From CAVXHQ01 sp963761735 (GTDB lineage Bacteria; Pseudomonadota; Alphaproteobacteria; Rhodobacterales; Rhodobacteraceae): DNA of 64,000 nt. The stretch covers positions 124,001-188,000 of the forward strand of contig CAVXHQ010000006.1 in NCBI GenBank assembly GCA_963761735.1, in the 5' to 3' direction. The position numbers were made by a program, and so were the translations under genes. Positions within the stretch are counted from its first letter, which is position 1, and every line of letters starts with the position of its first letter. This document shows, one piece after another, positions 36,683 through 45,743 of this stretch. The notes beneath the pieces are model-generated. The model was not told where the DNA came from. It saw nothing but the letters and a program-made list of their open reading frames with translations, and searched no databases.

Positions 36683-37489
36683 ATGGACCCCGATCGCCTG
36701 AAGGGCAAGAACATCCTGATCACCGGTGCCGCGCAAGGCATGGGGGCGGCCAACGCCGAGTATTTTGCCGAAAGCGGGGCGAACGTGTGCCTTGGCGATC
36801 TCGATATCGATCTGGCCGAAACTCTTGCCGAAACAATCAACGGACGCGGTAACGGCAAGGCCGTCGCCGTCAAAATGGACGTCACCAGCCGCGCGGACAA
36901 TGCCGCCGCCGTCGCCGCAGGCGTCGAGGCGTTCGGGTCGATCAACGTCGGGCTGTTCAACGCCGGCCTCAACAAGCCGCGGTTCTTCATGGATATCGAC
37001 GAGGACAACTGGGACCTCATCATGGAGGTGAACACCAAGGCCGTCTGGCTGGGGATGCAGGAGGTGGCCCGCCAGATGATCGCACAGGGCAAGCAGGACT
37101 ATCCCTACAAGCTCATCAACATGGGTTCCATCGCCTCTCGCAAGCCGCTGGTCGACGTGACGGTCTACTGCACGTCGAAGTACGGCGTCCTCGCGCTGAC
37201 CCATTGCGGCGCCATCGGCCTTGCCGAACATGGCATCACCGTCAACGGCATCGCGCCGGGTGTGGTCGTTACGCCGCTGTGGGAACAACTGGACAAGGAC
37301 CTGATCGAAATCGGCTTCAAGGAGCGCGAGGGGCAGGCCTACGAAGACATCGTGGCCAATGCGCTTCAGATCAAGCGGGTTTCCTATCCCAAGGACATCA
37401 CCGGCACCGCCGCGTTCCTGGTCAGCGCCGACAGCGACTACATGACCGGCCAGATGATCCACGTCGACGGCGGCTGGTGCATCCAGTGA
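36683..37489 (+). CDS. SDR-family NAD(P)-dependent oxidoreductase
   Basis: A 268-residue short-chain dehydrogenase. The cofactor motif TGAAQGMGAANAEYF, NAGLNKP, Ser in NMGSIAS and the catalytic YCTSK are all present, as is the C-terminal GQMIHVDGGW. Start set by GGGAGGAAG 5 bases upstream of ATG 36683. Probably oxidises a polyol or hydroxy compound brought in by the adjacent transporter. Confidence 0.9.
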   Translation: MDPDRLKGKNILITGAAQGMGAANAEYFAESGANVCLGDLDIDLAETLAETINGRGNGKAVAVKMDVTSRADNAAAVAAGVEAFGSINVGLFNAGLNKPRFFMDIDEDNWDLIMEVNTKAVWLGMQEVARQMIAQGKQDYPYKLINMGSIASRKPLVDVTVYCTSKYGVLALTHCGAIGLAEHGITVNGIAPGVVVTPLWEQLDKDLIEIGFKEREGQAYEDIVANALQIKRVSYPKDITGTAAFLVSADSDYMTGQMIHVDGGWCIQ

Positions 37490-37578
37490 TGGACCCCGCC
37501 TGACGGACTGCCGCCAACAGCTCAACCATCTCGATTATTTAGCGGCAGGACCCGTCCTGCTCTCCCGAAAGGAAATCC

Positions 37579-38879
37579 ATGAGCCGCGCGCTTACGCCTA
37601 ACATCCTGACGCCGCAGGACCTCGAGCCCAACTGGACGTGGGAGGGTCGCCTCCCCGCCTGGGGCCACACCAACGTGGATTTCGAACGCCGCGTGGATCA
37701 CGACCGGTTGCGCCGGTACCGGCTGGCGCGGACGCATCAGGCGCTGAAGGCGTCCGATTGCGGGACGTTGCTGCTGTTTGACGTGAACAACATCCGCTAC
37801 GTCTCGGCGACCAAGATCGGCGAGTGGGAGCGGGACAAGATGTGCCGGTTTGCGCTGCTGACGGGGGACGACGCGCCCTATGTCTGGGACTTCGGCTCGG
37901 CCGCGGTGCACCACAAGAAGTACTCCGACTGGCTGGTCCCGGACCATTGCCGCGCGGGCGTGGTGGGGATGCGCGGGACGATCCCGCCGAGCTTTCGGTC
38001 TGATGAAGAAATACGCCGAGGAGATCGCGGGCCTGATCGAGGACGCGGGCATGAAGGGGATGCCGGTCGGCGTCGACTATGCCGAGACGGCGATGTTCCA
38101 TGCGCTTGCAGGAGGCGGGCCTCAACGTCGTCGATGGCCAGCAGATCATGCTGAGCGCGCGCGAGATCAAGAACTGGGACGAGATCCAGCTGCTGACGCA
38201 GGCGGCCGCGATGGTCGATGGCGTCTATCACATGATCTACGAGGAGCTGAAGCCGGGGATCCGCGAGAACGACATCGTCGCGATGTCCAACAAGATGCTC
38301 TACGAGATGGGCAGCGACGACGTCGAGGCGATCAACGCGATTTCGGGTGAGCGGTGCAATCCGCACCCGCACAATTTCACCGACCGCTATTTCCGGCCCG
38401 GCGATCAGGCGTTCTTCGATATCCTGCAATCCTATCAGGGCTACCGCACCTGCTATTACCGCACGTTCAATATCGGGCGCGCCACACCGGGGCAGAACGA
38501 CGCCTACGTAAAGGCGCGCGAATGGCTCGACGCGGCAATCGGCGCGATCAGGCCCGGTGTGGGGACGGATCAGGTGGCCAAGCTGTGGCCCACCGCGCAA
38601 AGCTTCGGGTTCCCCGACGAGCTGAGCGCCTTCGGGCTGCAGTTCGGGCACGGCCTCGGCCTGGCGCTGCACGAGCGCCCGATCATCAGCCGCGCGGTGA
38701 GCCTCGACAACCCGATGGAGATTCAGACGGGGATGGTCTTCGCGCTCGAGACCTATTGCCCGGCGTCCGACGGCTATTCGGCCGCACGGATCGAGGAAGA
38801 GGTGGTGGTGACGGACACGGGCTGCGAGGTGATCTCGCTGTTCCCGGCCGAGGAACTGCCGATCGCCAACCGGTACTGA
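37579..38879 (+). pseudogene. M24-family creatinase-like protein, two frameshifts
   Basis: About 432 residues when repaired. The N-terminal creatinase-like domain is followed by an M24 domain (LSAREIKNWDEIQLL, FGHGLGLALHERP, RIEEEVVVT). Extra T bases at 37993-37995 and 38106-38107 break it into three frames. The metal-ligand region reads FFDILQSYQGYRTCYYRTF, so the second Asp of metallopeptidases is a Cys. This suggests a metal-free, creatinase-like hydrolase or an altered site. Confidence 0.78.
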
Positions 38880-38883
38880 CGCG

Positions 38884-39075
38884 GGGGCAACACCCCCCCG
38901 GTGAGGGTGGCGGGGCGAAACCCCACCCTACGGCGCGGAGAGGCGATGGTCCGCAGGGTCAGCGATGGCGGGGACACGCCCGGCTGGCCTAGGGCGCAGG
39001 CTCTGCCCCCGCAGGACGATGCAGAACGGGGGCTCTGCCCCCCACGGCCCCGGGGGCCATTCCCCCCGAGGTATT
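38884..39075. repeat. GC-rich palindromic intergenic elements
   Basis: Two elements lie between the M24 and E1 genes. One is GGGTGGCGGGG-CGAAA-CCCCACCC at about 38905-38929. The other is a series of G/C runs (GGGGGCTCTGCCCCC, then CCCCGAGGTATTTACAACC) at 39020-39080. Similar palindromic spacers recur in Rhodobacteraceae genomes. They may act as a terminator or mRNA-stabilising hairpin between the two gene groups. Confidence 0.5.
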
Positions 39076-39105
39076 TACAACCAAAAGAATCCGGGAGGCC
39101 GCGCA

Positions 39106-40145
39106 ATGGCGAGCGACGAGACCAGAACCGATGCGGCGGGCGGCAACACCGACGCCTACATGCAGATGTACCGGCAGATGGTGCGGATCCGCGCGTTCGA
39201 GGATCAGGCCAACCAGCTGTACCTGTCGGCGAAGATGCCGGGCCTGACGCATATGTACTCGGGCGAGGAGGCGGTGGCCGTGGGCATCTGCGAGGCGCTG
39301 CGCACGACCGACAAGATCACCTCTACGCACCGCGGCCACGGCCACTGCGTCGCCAAGGGCGCGGATTTCAAGCAGATGTTCTGCGAGCTGCTGGGCAAGG
39401 AAGAGGGCTATTGCCGCGGCAAGGGCGGGTCGATGCACATCGCCGACCAGTCGAACGGCAACCTCGGCGCCAACGCCATCGTCGGAGGGTCCATGGGGAT
39501 CGCCACCGGATCGGCGCTGTCTGCCAAGCGGCTCGGGACGGACGACGTCACGGTCTGTTTCTTCGGCGACGGCGCGACGGCGCAGGGCCTGATGTACGAG
39601 GTCATGAACATGGCCGCCCTGTGGAAGCCTGCCGGTGATCTACGCCTGCGAGAACAACGGCTATTCGGAATACACCAGGACCGAGGAGATCGCGGCGGGC
39701 TCCATCACCGCGCGGGCCGAGGCGTTCGGGATCGAGGCTTTCAAGGTCGACGGGCAGGACGTTCTCGCCGTCAACGAACTGGCGACGAAGCTGGTGGAGC
39801 GGTGCTCGCAAGGGCGAAGGCCCGTTCTTCATCGAACTCGAGACCTACCGCTATCACGGCCACCACGTCGGCGATATCAACCGCAGCTATTACCGCGCCA
39901 AGGACGAAGAGTCGTCGTGGAACGCCGACCGCGATCCGATCACCAACTTTGGCACGTGGCTCATGGATCAGGGGCTGGCCAGCGCCGACGACCTGGCGGG
40001 CATCGGCGAGGCGATCAAGGCGGACGCCGAAGAGGCGGTCAAATACGCGCTCGACGCGGCCTATCCCGACGTCTCGGAGGTCGACATGCACGTGTTCACG
40101 GATGTGAAGCACGCGCTCGAGCACACCGGAGGACCCCACACATGA
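39106..40145 (+). pseudogene. TPP-dependent dehydrogenase E1 alpha subunit (acetoin/pyruvate type), two frameshifts
   Basis: About 345 residues when repaired. Typical blocks are MYRQMVRIRAFEDQAN, THRGHGHCVAKGAD, GGSMHI, and the thiamine-pyrophosphate motif VCFFGDGATAQG...ENNGYSEYT. Extra bases at 39628-39629 and 39806 break it into three frames; removal gives KLPVIYACENNG and RCRKGEGPFFIELET. It forms the decarboxylase with the beta subunit; the stop overlaps the next start (ATGA). Confidence 0.83.
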
Positions 40146-41175
40146 CCCGCGAGATCACCCTATCCAAGGCCGTCAACGAGGCCATCGCCGAAGAGATGCG
40201 GCGCGACGACACCGTGTTCCTGATCGGCGAGGACGTGGCCGAGGCGGGCACGCCGTTCAAGATCACCGCCGGTCTCGTCGAGGAGTTCGGCACCGACCGC
40301 GTCATCGACACGCCGATCTCCGAGCCGGGGTTCATGGGCATCGCCGTCGGCGCCGCGATGACCGGATCGCGCCCCATCGTCGATCTGATGTTCGGCGACT
40401 TCCTGTTCCTCGTCATGGATCAGCTGTGCAATCAGGCCGCCAAGACGCACTACATGTCGGGCGGCAAGCTCTCGGTGCCGCTGGTGTTGCGCACCAACAT
40501 GGGGGCCACGCGCCGGTCGGCGGCGCAGCACAGCCAGTCGCTGCACGCGCTGGTGGCCCATATTCCGGGCCTGAAGGTGGCGATGCCGTCCGAGCGCCTA
40601 CGAGGCCAAGGGCCTGCTGAAGACCGCGATCCGCGACGACAACCCGGTCGTGATCTTCGAAGACAAGCTGATGTATCAGGACAAGGCCGAGGTGCCCGAG
40701 GAGGAGTACCTGATCCCCTTCGGCGGCCAACATCAAGCGCGAGGGGGCCGACATCACCCTGATCGGCACCTCGTCGATGGTGCAGGTGGCCGAGAAGGCG
40801 GCCGAGATCCTGAGCGCCGAGGGCATCGGGGCCGAGGTCGTCGACCCGCGCACCATCGTGCCGCTGGACATGGCGACGATCAACGCAAGCGTGCGCAAGA
40901 CCTCGCGCTGTATCGTCATCGACGAGGGCCACCAGAGTTTCGGCGTCACGTCGGAAATCGCCGCCCGGATCATGGAGCAGTCGTTCTATCACCTCGACGG
41001 GCCGGTGATCCGGATGGGTGCTATGGACGTGCCGATCCCGTTTTCCCCCGCGCTGGAGGATATCACCGTGCCCACACCCGAGGGCGTCGCCGCCGTGGCC
41101 CGTCGCCTGATGAAGGGCGAAATGTACGACCCCATCCGGGGCGACGGGTACCGGGGGGCGACCGATGCCGCATGA
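40142..41175 (+). pseudogene. TPP-dependent dehydrogenase E1 beta subunit, two frameshifts
   Basis: About 343 residues when repaired: FLIGEDVAEAGTPFKIT, FGTDRVIDTPISEPGFMG, RTNMGATRRSAAQHSQS and a C-terminal transketolase domain (GTSSMVQVAEKAAEIL). Extra bases at about 40593-40595 and 40724-40726 break the frame; removal gives PSDAYEAKGLL and PFGANIKREGADITL. The 3' end overlaps the E2 gene by 11 bases. Confidence 0.83.
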
Positions 41176-42322
41176 GATCATAATGCCCGCCCTCGGCATG
41201 GCGCAGGACACCGGCAAGCTCATAGCTTGGTTGAAACAACCCGGCGACGCGGTGGCCAAGGGCGATGTGCTCTTCGAGGTCGAGACCGACAAATCCGTGG
41301 CGGAAGTCGAGGCGCAGCACGGCGGTTTCCTGACCGACGTGACGGCGGCAGGCGGCGACGACGTGCCGGTGGGACAGGTCATCGCGATGATCTCGGAGAC
41401 TGCAGAGGACAGCGCCGCCCCCGCCAAAGAACTCGCCGCGACGGCCCCGCCCGCGACGGCCCCGGAGCCGGACAGATTGGCAGCACCCGCGCCGGATACA
41501 GGACCGGACGCAGAGCCGGAGGCGCAAGAGGCCGCGACGCCGGACGCCCGGCCCGCATCCCCGGCCCACGACGCAACCCCGGATATTGCGCCCGGGAGCC
41601 GCATCTTCGCCTCGCCCAAGGCGCGGCGGCTGGCCGACGAACAGGGCCTCGATCTGGGGCGCCTGGCGCAGGCGGGCCATCCGCAACCCTATCATGTGGG
41701 CGACCTCGAGGTGCTGCGCAATCTGCCGGCAGGCCGCAATTCGCCAGACGCCACGACAGAGGACACCGGCATCGGCACCGGAACAGGCATCGACAGCGGC
41801 GACACGGACACGGGCACGCAGATCCTTGCGTCTCAATCGCTCGACTGCCAGATCGCCGCCCGGGTCCCGCGCGCAGGCGTCGCCGATTTCCTCGACTGGA
41901 TGGAGCGTGACGGCGGCGTTGCCCTGCCGTCCGCCCACCTCTTCGTCAGCTTTGCCGCCCGCACCCTGCGCGCCGCGACCGCCGACGCATCCGGCTCCGG
42001 AATTGGCGGTGCGCTCATCGTCGCCCTCGTCCCGCTGACCGGCACGCCTGTGACCTACTCGGACCCTGACCAAAGCCGCCTGTCGGCCCTGCGCGAGACC
42101 GATGCGGCCCCCGACCTGACCATCCGCGACCTGACGGCCAGTCGCCTGACCAGCGTCCGTCTGGCCGCCACGGACACTCCGACACTGTCCATCGCCCAGG
42201 CGGGTGAGGACTACACCCTCACCCTCGATTTCACCGAACGACAGCTGTCCGGGGATCGCGCCATCGCGATGATGACCGACCTCGCCGACCGCCTCGCGAC
42301 ACCGCTGCTCTCCGTACTGTGA
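41165..42322 (+). CDS. dihydrolipoamide acyltransferase (E2)-like protein with altered active site
   Basis: A 385-residue E2-type protein. An N-terminal lipoyl domain (lipoyl Lys in EVETDKSVAEVEA) is followed by an Ala/Pro linker (about 85-140), an E3/E1-binding domain (IFASPKARRLADEQGLDL) and a shortened acyltransferase domain. The E2 catalytic HxxxDG near the C-terminus is not present: the equivalent position reads FTERQLSGDRA, so the His and Asp are replaced. It may be a lipoyl carrier/scaffold rather than a working acyltransferase. No E3 gene is in the window. Confidence 0.75.
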   Translation: MPHEIIMPALGMAQDTGKLIAWLKQPGDAVAKGDVLFEVETDKSVAEVEAQHGGFLTDVTAAGGDDVPVGQVIAMISETAEDSAAPAKELAATAPPATAPEPDRLAAPAPDTGPDAEPEAQEAATPDARPASPAHDATPDIAPGSRIFASPKARRLADEQGLDLGRLAQAGHPQPYHVGDLEVLRNLPAGRNSPDATTEDTGIGTGTGIDSGDTDTGTQILASQSLDCQIAARVPRAGVADFLDWMERDGGVALPSAHLFVSFAARTLRAATADASGSGIGGALIVALVPLTGTPVTYSDPDQSRLSALRETDAAPDLTIRDLTASRLTSVRLAATDTPTLSIAQAGEDYTLTLDFTERQLSGDRAIAMMTDLADRLATPLLSVL

Positions 42323-42333
42323 TAGGACTCCCG

Positions 42334-43791
42334 ATGCCCGATACCGCCATCCCCACCGCCATCGACCACACCGACCTCTACATCGACGGCACCTTCCGAC
42401 CCGGTGCCGAGGGCCACCGCTTCGACGTCATCAACCCCGCAACCGAAGGCGTGCTCGCCTCCGTCGCCTCCGCCGAGATCGCCGACGCCGATGCCGCGCT
42501 GGATGCCGCCGAGGCTGCGATGGCGGACTGGGCCGTCCGGACGCCCCGCCACCGCTCCGAGGTGCTGCGGAAGGCATGGGAGCTGATGACCGCCCGGCTG
42601 CCGGAGTTCGCGCACCTCATCACGCTGGAGAACGGCAAGGCCGGTGGCGACGCCATGGGCGAGGCTACTTACGCTGCCGAGTTCTTTCGCTGGTTCGCCG
42701 AGGAGGCCGTGCGCGCCGACGGCATGATCACCCACGCCCCCGCCTCGGGCGCGCGGATCATCGTGCAGCACAAGCCAGCGGGCATCGCCGTGCTCGTCAC
42801 CCCGTGGAACTATCCCGCCGCCATGGGCACCCGAAAGATCGCCCCCGCATTGGCGGCAGGATGTGCCGTCATCATCAAACCCGCCTCCGAGACGCCCCTG
42901 ACCATGCTCGCGCTCATGCCACTGCTGGCCGAGGCGGGGGTGCCGCCAGGTCTCGTTAACGTGCTGCCCTCGCGGCGCACCGGCGCGCTGGTCGATCACA
43001 TGCTACACGATCCCCGCGTGCGCGTGATCTCGTTCACCGGCTCGACCAGCGTGGGCCGCAAGCTGCTGCACTCCGCTGCCGACCAAGTCCTGAAACCGGC
43101 CATGGAACTGGGCGGCAATGCCCCCCTTATCGTGTTCGAGGACGCCGACCTCGACACCGCCGTCACCGGCGCGATGCAGGCCAAGATGCGAAACCTGGGT
43201 GAAGCCTGCACGGCGGCAAACCGGATCTATGTCCACGCAGATATCGTCGGGGCCTTTACCGAGAAGTTCACCCAAGCGATGGCCGCGCTGAAGGTGGGCG
43301 ACGGCATGCAGGATGGCATCGACGTCGGCCCGCTGGTCAATGCCGACACCCGCGACAAGGTCGCGGCCTTCGTCGCCGATGCCGTGGCGAAGGGTGCAAA
43401 GGTCGAGCTTGGCGGCGAGACGCCTCAGGGCCGCGGATTCTTCTATCCGCCGACGGTTCTGTCAAATGTCTCCGAAACTGCCGACTGCGTCCACGACGAG
43501 ATATTCGGCCCCGTCGCCGCGATCCAGACCTTCACTGGGCAGGACGACGTCATTGCGCGCGCCAACGCCACTGAATACGGCCTCGTCGCTTACGTTTTCT
43601 CGGCAGACATGAAACGTGCTTTGCAGGTCTGCGAGCGTCTGGATTACGGCATGGTCGGCCTCAACAGGGGACTTGTCTCCGACCCTGCCGCCCCGTTTGG
43701 CGGAACCAAGCAATCGGGCCTTGGACGCGAGGGCGGGCACGAGGGCATGCTCGAATTCATGGAAACACAGTACATTTCCGCTAGCTGGTAG
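42334..43791 (+). CDS. NAD(P)-dependent succinate-semialdehyde dehydrogenase-like aldehyde dehydrogenase
   Basis: A 485-residue aldehyde dehydrogenase. Catalytic Glu lies in MELGGNAPLIVFEDADLD and the nucleophile Cys in NLGEACTAANR; cofactor region TPWNYPAAMGTRKIAPAL. The sequence is closest to the GabD-type group. Start at ATG 42334, 11 bases past the E2 stop. It would oxidise an aldehyde made earlier in this locus. Confidence 0.87.
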   Translation: MPDTAIPTAIDHTDLYIDGTFRPGAEGHRFDVINPATEGVLASVASAEIADADAALDAAEAAMADWAVRTPRHRSEVLRKAWELMTARLPEFAHLITLENGKAGGDAMGEATYAAEFFRWFAEEAVRADGMITHAPASGARIIVQHKPAGIAVLVTPWNYPAAMGTRKIAPALAAGCAVIIKPASETPLTMLALMPLLAEAGVPPGLVNVLPSRRTGALVDHMLHDPRVRVISFTGSTSVGRKLLHSAADQVLKPAMELGGNAPLIVFEDADLDTAVTGAMQAKMRNLGEACTAANRIYVHADIVGAFTEKFTQAMAALKVGDGMQDGIDVGPLVNADTRDKVAAFVADAVAKGAKVELGGETPQGRGFFYPPTVLSNVSETADCVHDEIFGPVAAIQTFTGQDDVIARANATEYGLVAYVFSADMKRALQVCERLDYGMVGLNRGLVSDPAAPFGGTKQSGLGREGGHEGMLEFMETQYISASW

Positions 43792-43857
43792 TGGACGGTG
43801 CGCTTGCCCGTGGGTGCGGTCGCAGAGTTGCCATGCTCTATGGTGGGGCAATATTTG

Positions 43858-44362
43858 TGTGAACGCCGGTGCGAAAGTCGTCCACGGTAGCGGCGGGATG
43901 ATCTTGCTGCGGGCGGTGTAAAAGTCGGCCACTTTGACCCTTTCTGGCGACAGGGAGGGCGGGGATATATTCACCGTGGATTTGTATCGGAAGGTCCGTC
44001 TGGCGTGTCGGGACGGCATGAGTGCGCGCACGGCGGCGCGTCATTTCGGGATTTCGCGCGATAGCGTCCGGAAGATGCTGAGCTTTTCGGTGCCGCCCGG
44101 CTACAGGCGCCAGGCCGAGATCAAGCGGCCCAAGTTGGACGGCTTCACCGAGATCATCGACGTCTGGCTTGCCGAGGATCAGGGCCGGAACCGCAAGCAG
44201 CGGCACACGGCCAAGCGGGTTCTCGAACGGCTGCGGGATGAGCACGGGTTCACCGGCGGCTATACAATCATCAAGGCTTACATGCGCGAGCGGGAACGGC
44301 GGGGTCGCGAGATGTTCGTGCCGCTGACGCATCCGCCGGGACATGCCCAAGCCGACTTCGGT
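43858..44362 (+). pseudogene. IS21-family remnant with 5' istA fragment
   Basis: The left end (TGTGAACGCCGGTGCGAAAG) is an IS21-type terminus. The frame from GTG 43976 gives an IstA N-terminus (DGMSARTAARHFGISRDSV, HAQADFGD) of a different IS21 subgroup from the two full copies. At about 44362 it switches in frame to serine-recombinase sequence, so the rest of the element is deleted. Confidence 0.72.
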
Positions 44363-44828
44363 GACACGCCCGCGCTGCTGAAGGGGCTGCTGTTCGGCCC
44401 TGACGGCGCCGCGTTCTTGCCGACCCACACGCGCAAGGGCGGGAGGCTCTACCGCTACTATGTGAGCCAGACGGTGCTGAAGCACGGCGCAGGATCATGC
44501 CCGGTGGGCCGCGTTCCAGCAGGCGAGATCGAGGCCGCCGTCATAGACCAGCTCCGTGCCGTGTTCCGCCAGCCCGAGATTGTTGCGGGCACGTGGAAGG
44601 CGGCACGCGCACAGGACAGCGAGATCACCGAGGCCGATGCCCGTGACGCACTGACCCGAACTCGATCCGCTATGGGACGAACTCTTTCCCGCTGAGCAGG
44701 CGCGCATCGCGACACTGCTGGTCGAGCGGATTGATATTGGCACGGACGGGCTGAATGTTCGCCTCCGGATTGACGGCCTGAGTGGGCTGGCGCGAGAAAT
44801 GATGGCTGATCTAGGAGCGGCGGCATGA
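44363..44828 (+). pseudogene. C-terminal fragment of a large serine recombinase
   Basis: Begins in frame with the IstA fragment (LLKGLLFGPDGAAFLPTHTR, RLYRYYVSQ), which is the zinc-ribbon/C-terminal region of large resolvases. An extra A at about 44655 shifts the frame; removal restores LTRLDPLWDELFPAEQARI and the tail ending GLAREMMADLGAAA, with the stop at 44828. The catalytic N-terminal domain is absent. Related to the recombinase at 54335-55978. Confidence 0.68.
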
Positions 44829-45208
44829 CCCGCGCGAAGCCAGTGCCGGAAACAGTGACAGTGCACATCCCGTTCCGCCTCGTGAAGCGCGGGGGGCGAA
44901 AGGAGATGCATATGCCCAAGGGTGCCGCGCAGCCGCGCCGGACGGAGAACACGTTGGTCAAGGCACTGGCGCGTGCCTTTCGCTGGAAGCGGATGCTGGA
45001 GACGGGCGAGTTCCAGACCATCGCCGAACTGGCCGAGCGCGAGGGTATCGCGCCCTCCTACCTGACGCGCGTCATGCGCCTCTCGCTGCTCGCGCCCGAC
45101 ATCGTCGAGGCAATATTGAACGGCCGGGAGGACACAAGGGTGACGCTCGCTCGAGTACTGGAGCCTATTCCGATGGAGTGGATCAGCCAGAAGGAACAGT
45201 TCAACTGA
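44825..45208 (+). CDS. small recombinase-associated helix-turn-helix protein
   Basis: A 127-residue basic protein whose start overlaps the recombinase stop (ATGA). The C-terminal half has a helix-turn-helix-like segment (TIAELAEREGIAPSYLTRVM, LSLLAPDIVEAILNG). The same pattern ends the large recombinase at 54335-55978 (FAEIADGEVTSKRRIQQVI, LAFLAPDII). It is probably the detached accessory domain of such recombinases. Confidence 0.6.
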   Translation: MTRAKPVPETVTVHIPFRLVKRGGRKEMHMPKGAAQPRRTENTLVKALARAFRWKRMLETGEFQTIAELAEREGIAPSYLTRVMRLSLLAPDIVEAILNGREDTRVTLARVLEPIPMEWISQKEQFN

Positions 45209-45743
45209 CGCGGACGGCCCAAGAGCCGACCTCCAAAACCTACTCGAGATGCTGCGGTGCAGCCCTTGATTGCTGCCATTCGTGCAGAGCGCAGCATTCT
45301 GTCAGCCAAAACGTCGGTCAGCGGGACAAAGTGCTCTTTCGCCGCGGCTGCGCCAATGTCCGTACTCTTCAATTTGAAGAAGTTGGGAAACACGATGCGG
45401 GGTGAAGCAACCACTTGCTTCGTTTCAAAATAAGTAGCGCTATCATCGATAGCCAGGCTTTTGGGCCTATCGCGGCAAAACTTAAGTCTTTACCAGCCTT
45501 CTTAAGTAATGAGGGCAGGGTTCGTGCATGCAAAAAGGTCCTCCCCTCAAAATTACAGTTGATCTTGAGGGATAAGGCGTGGTTCAATTCTAGTATTATC
45601 TTGGCAATAAAGGCATTGCGCGCTGCTGCTTGGGTGAGCGGAGCCTTTCTGCTCATAGTCCGGGTCGTATTTGACCCTTAGCGTGCAACTGGCTCCTTTC
45701 AGATATCATCAGGCGGCGCGCCGCCAAAGCCAAAGGGTAAGCC
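45209..45743. other. 535-bp region without a gene
   Basis: Bases 45400-45660 are clearly richer in A+T than the surroundings and hold only weak short frames with no family resemblance. A perfect palindrome GGCGGCGCGCCGCC lies just ahead of the doeD start codon. The promoter of the ectoine genes is presumably here. Confidence 0.45.
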
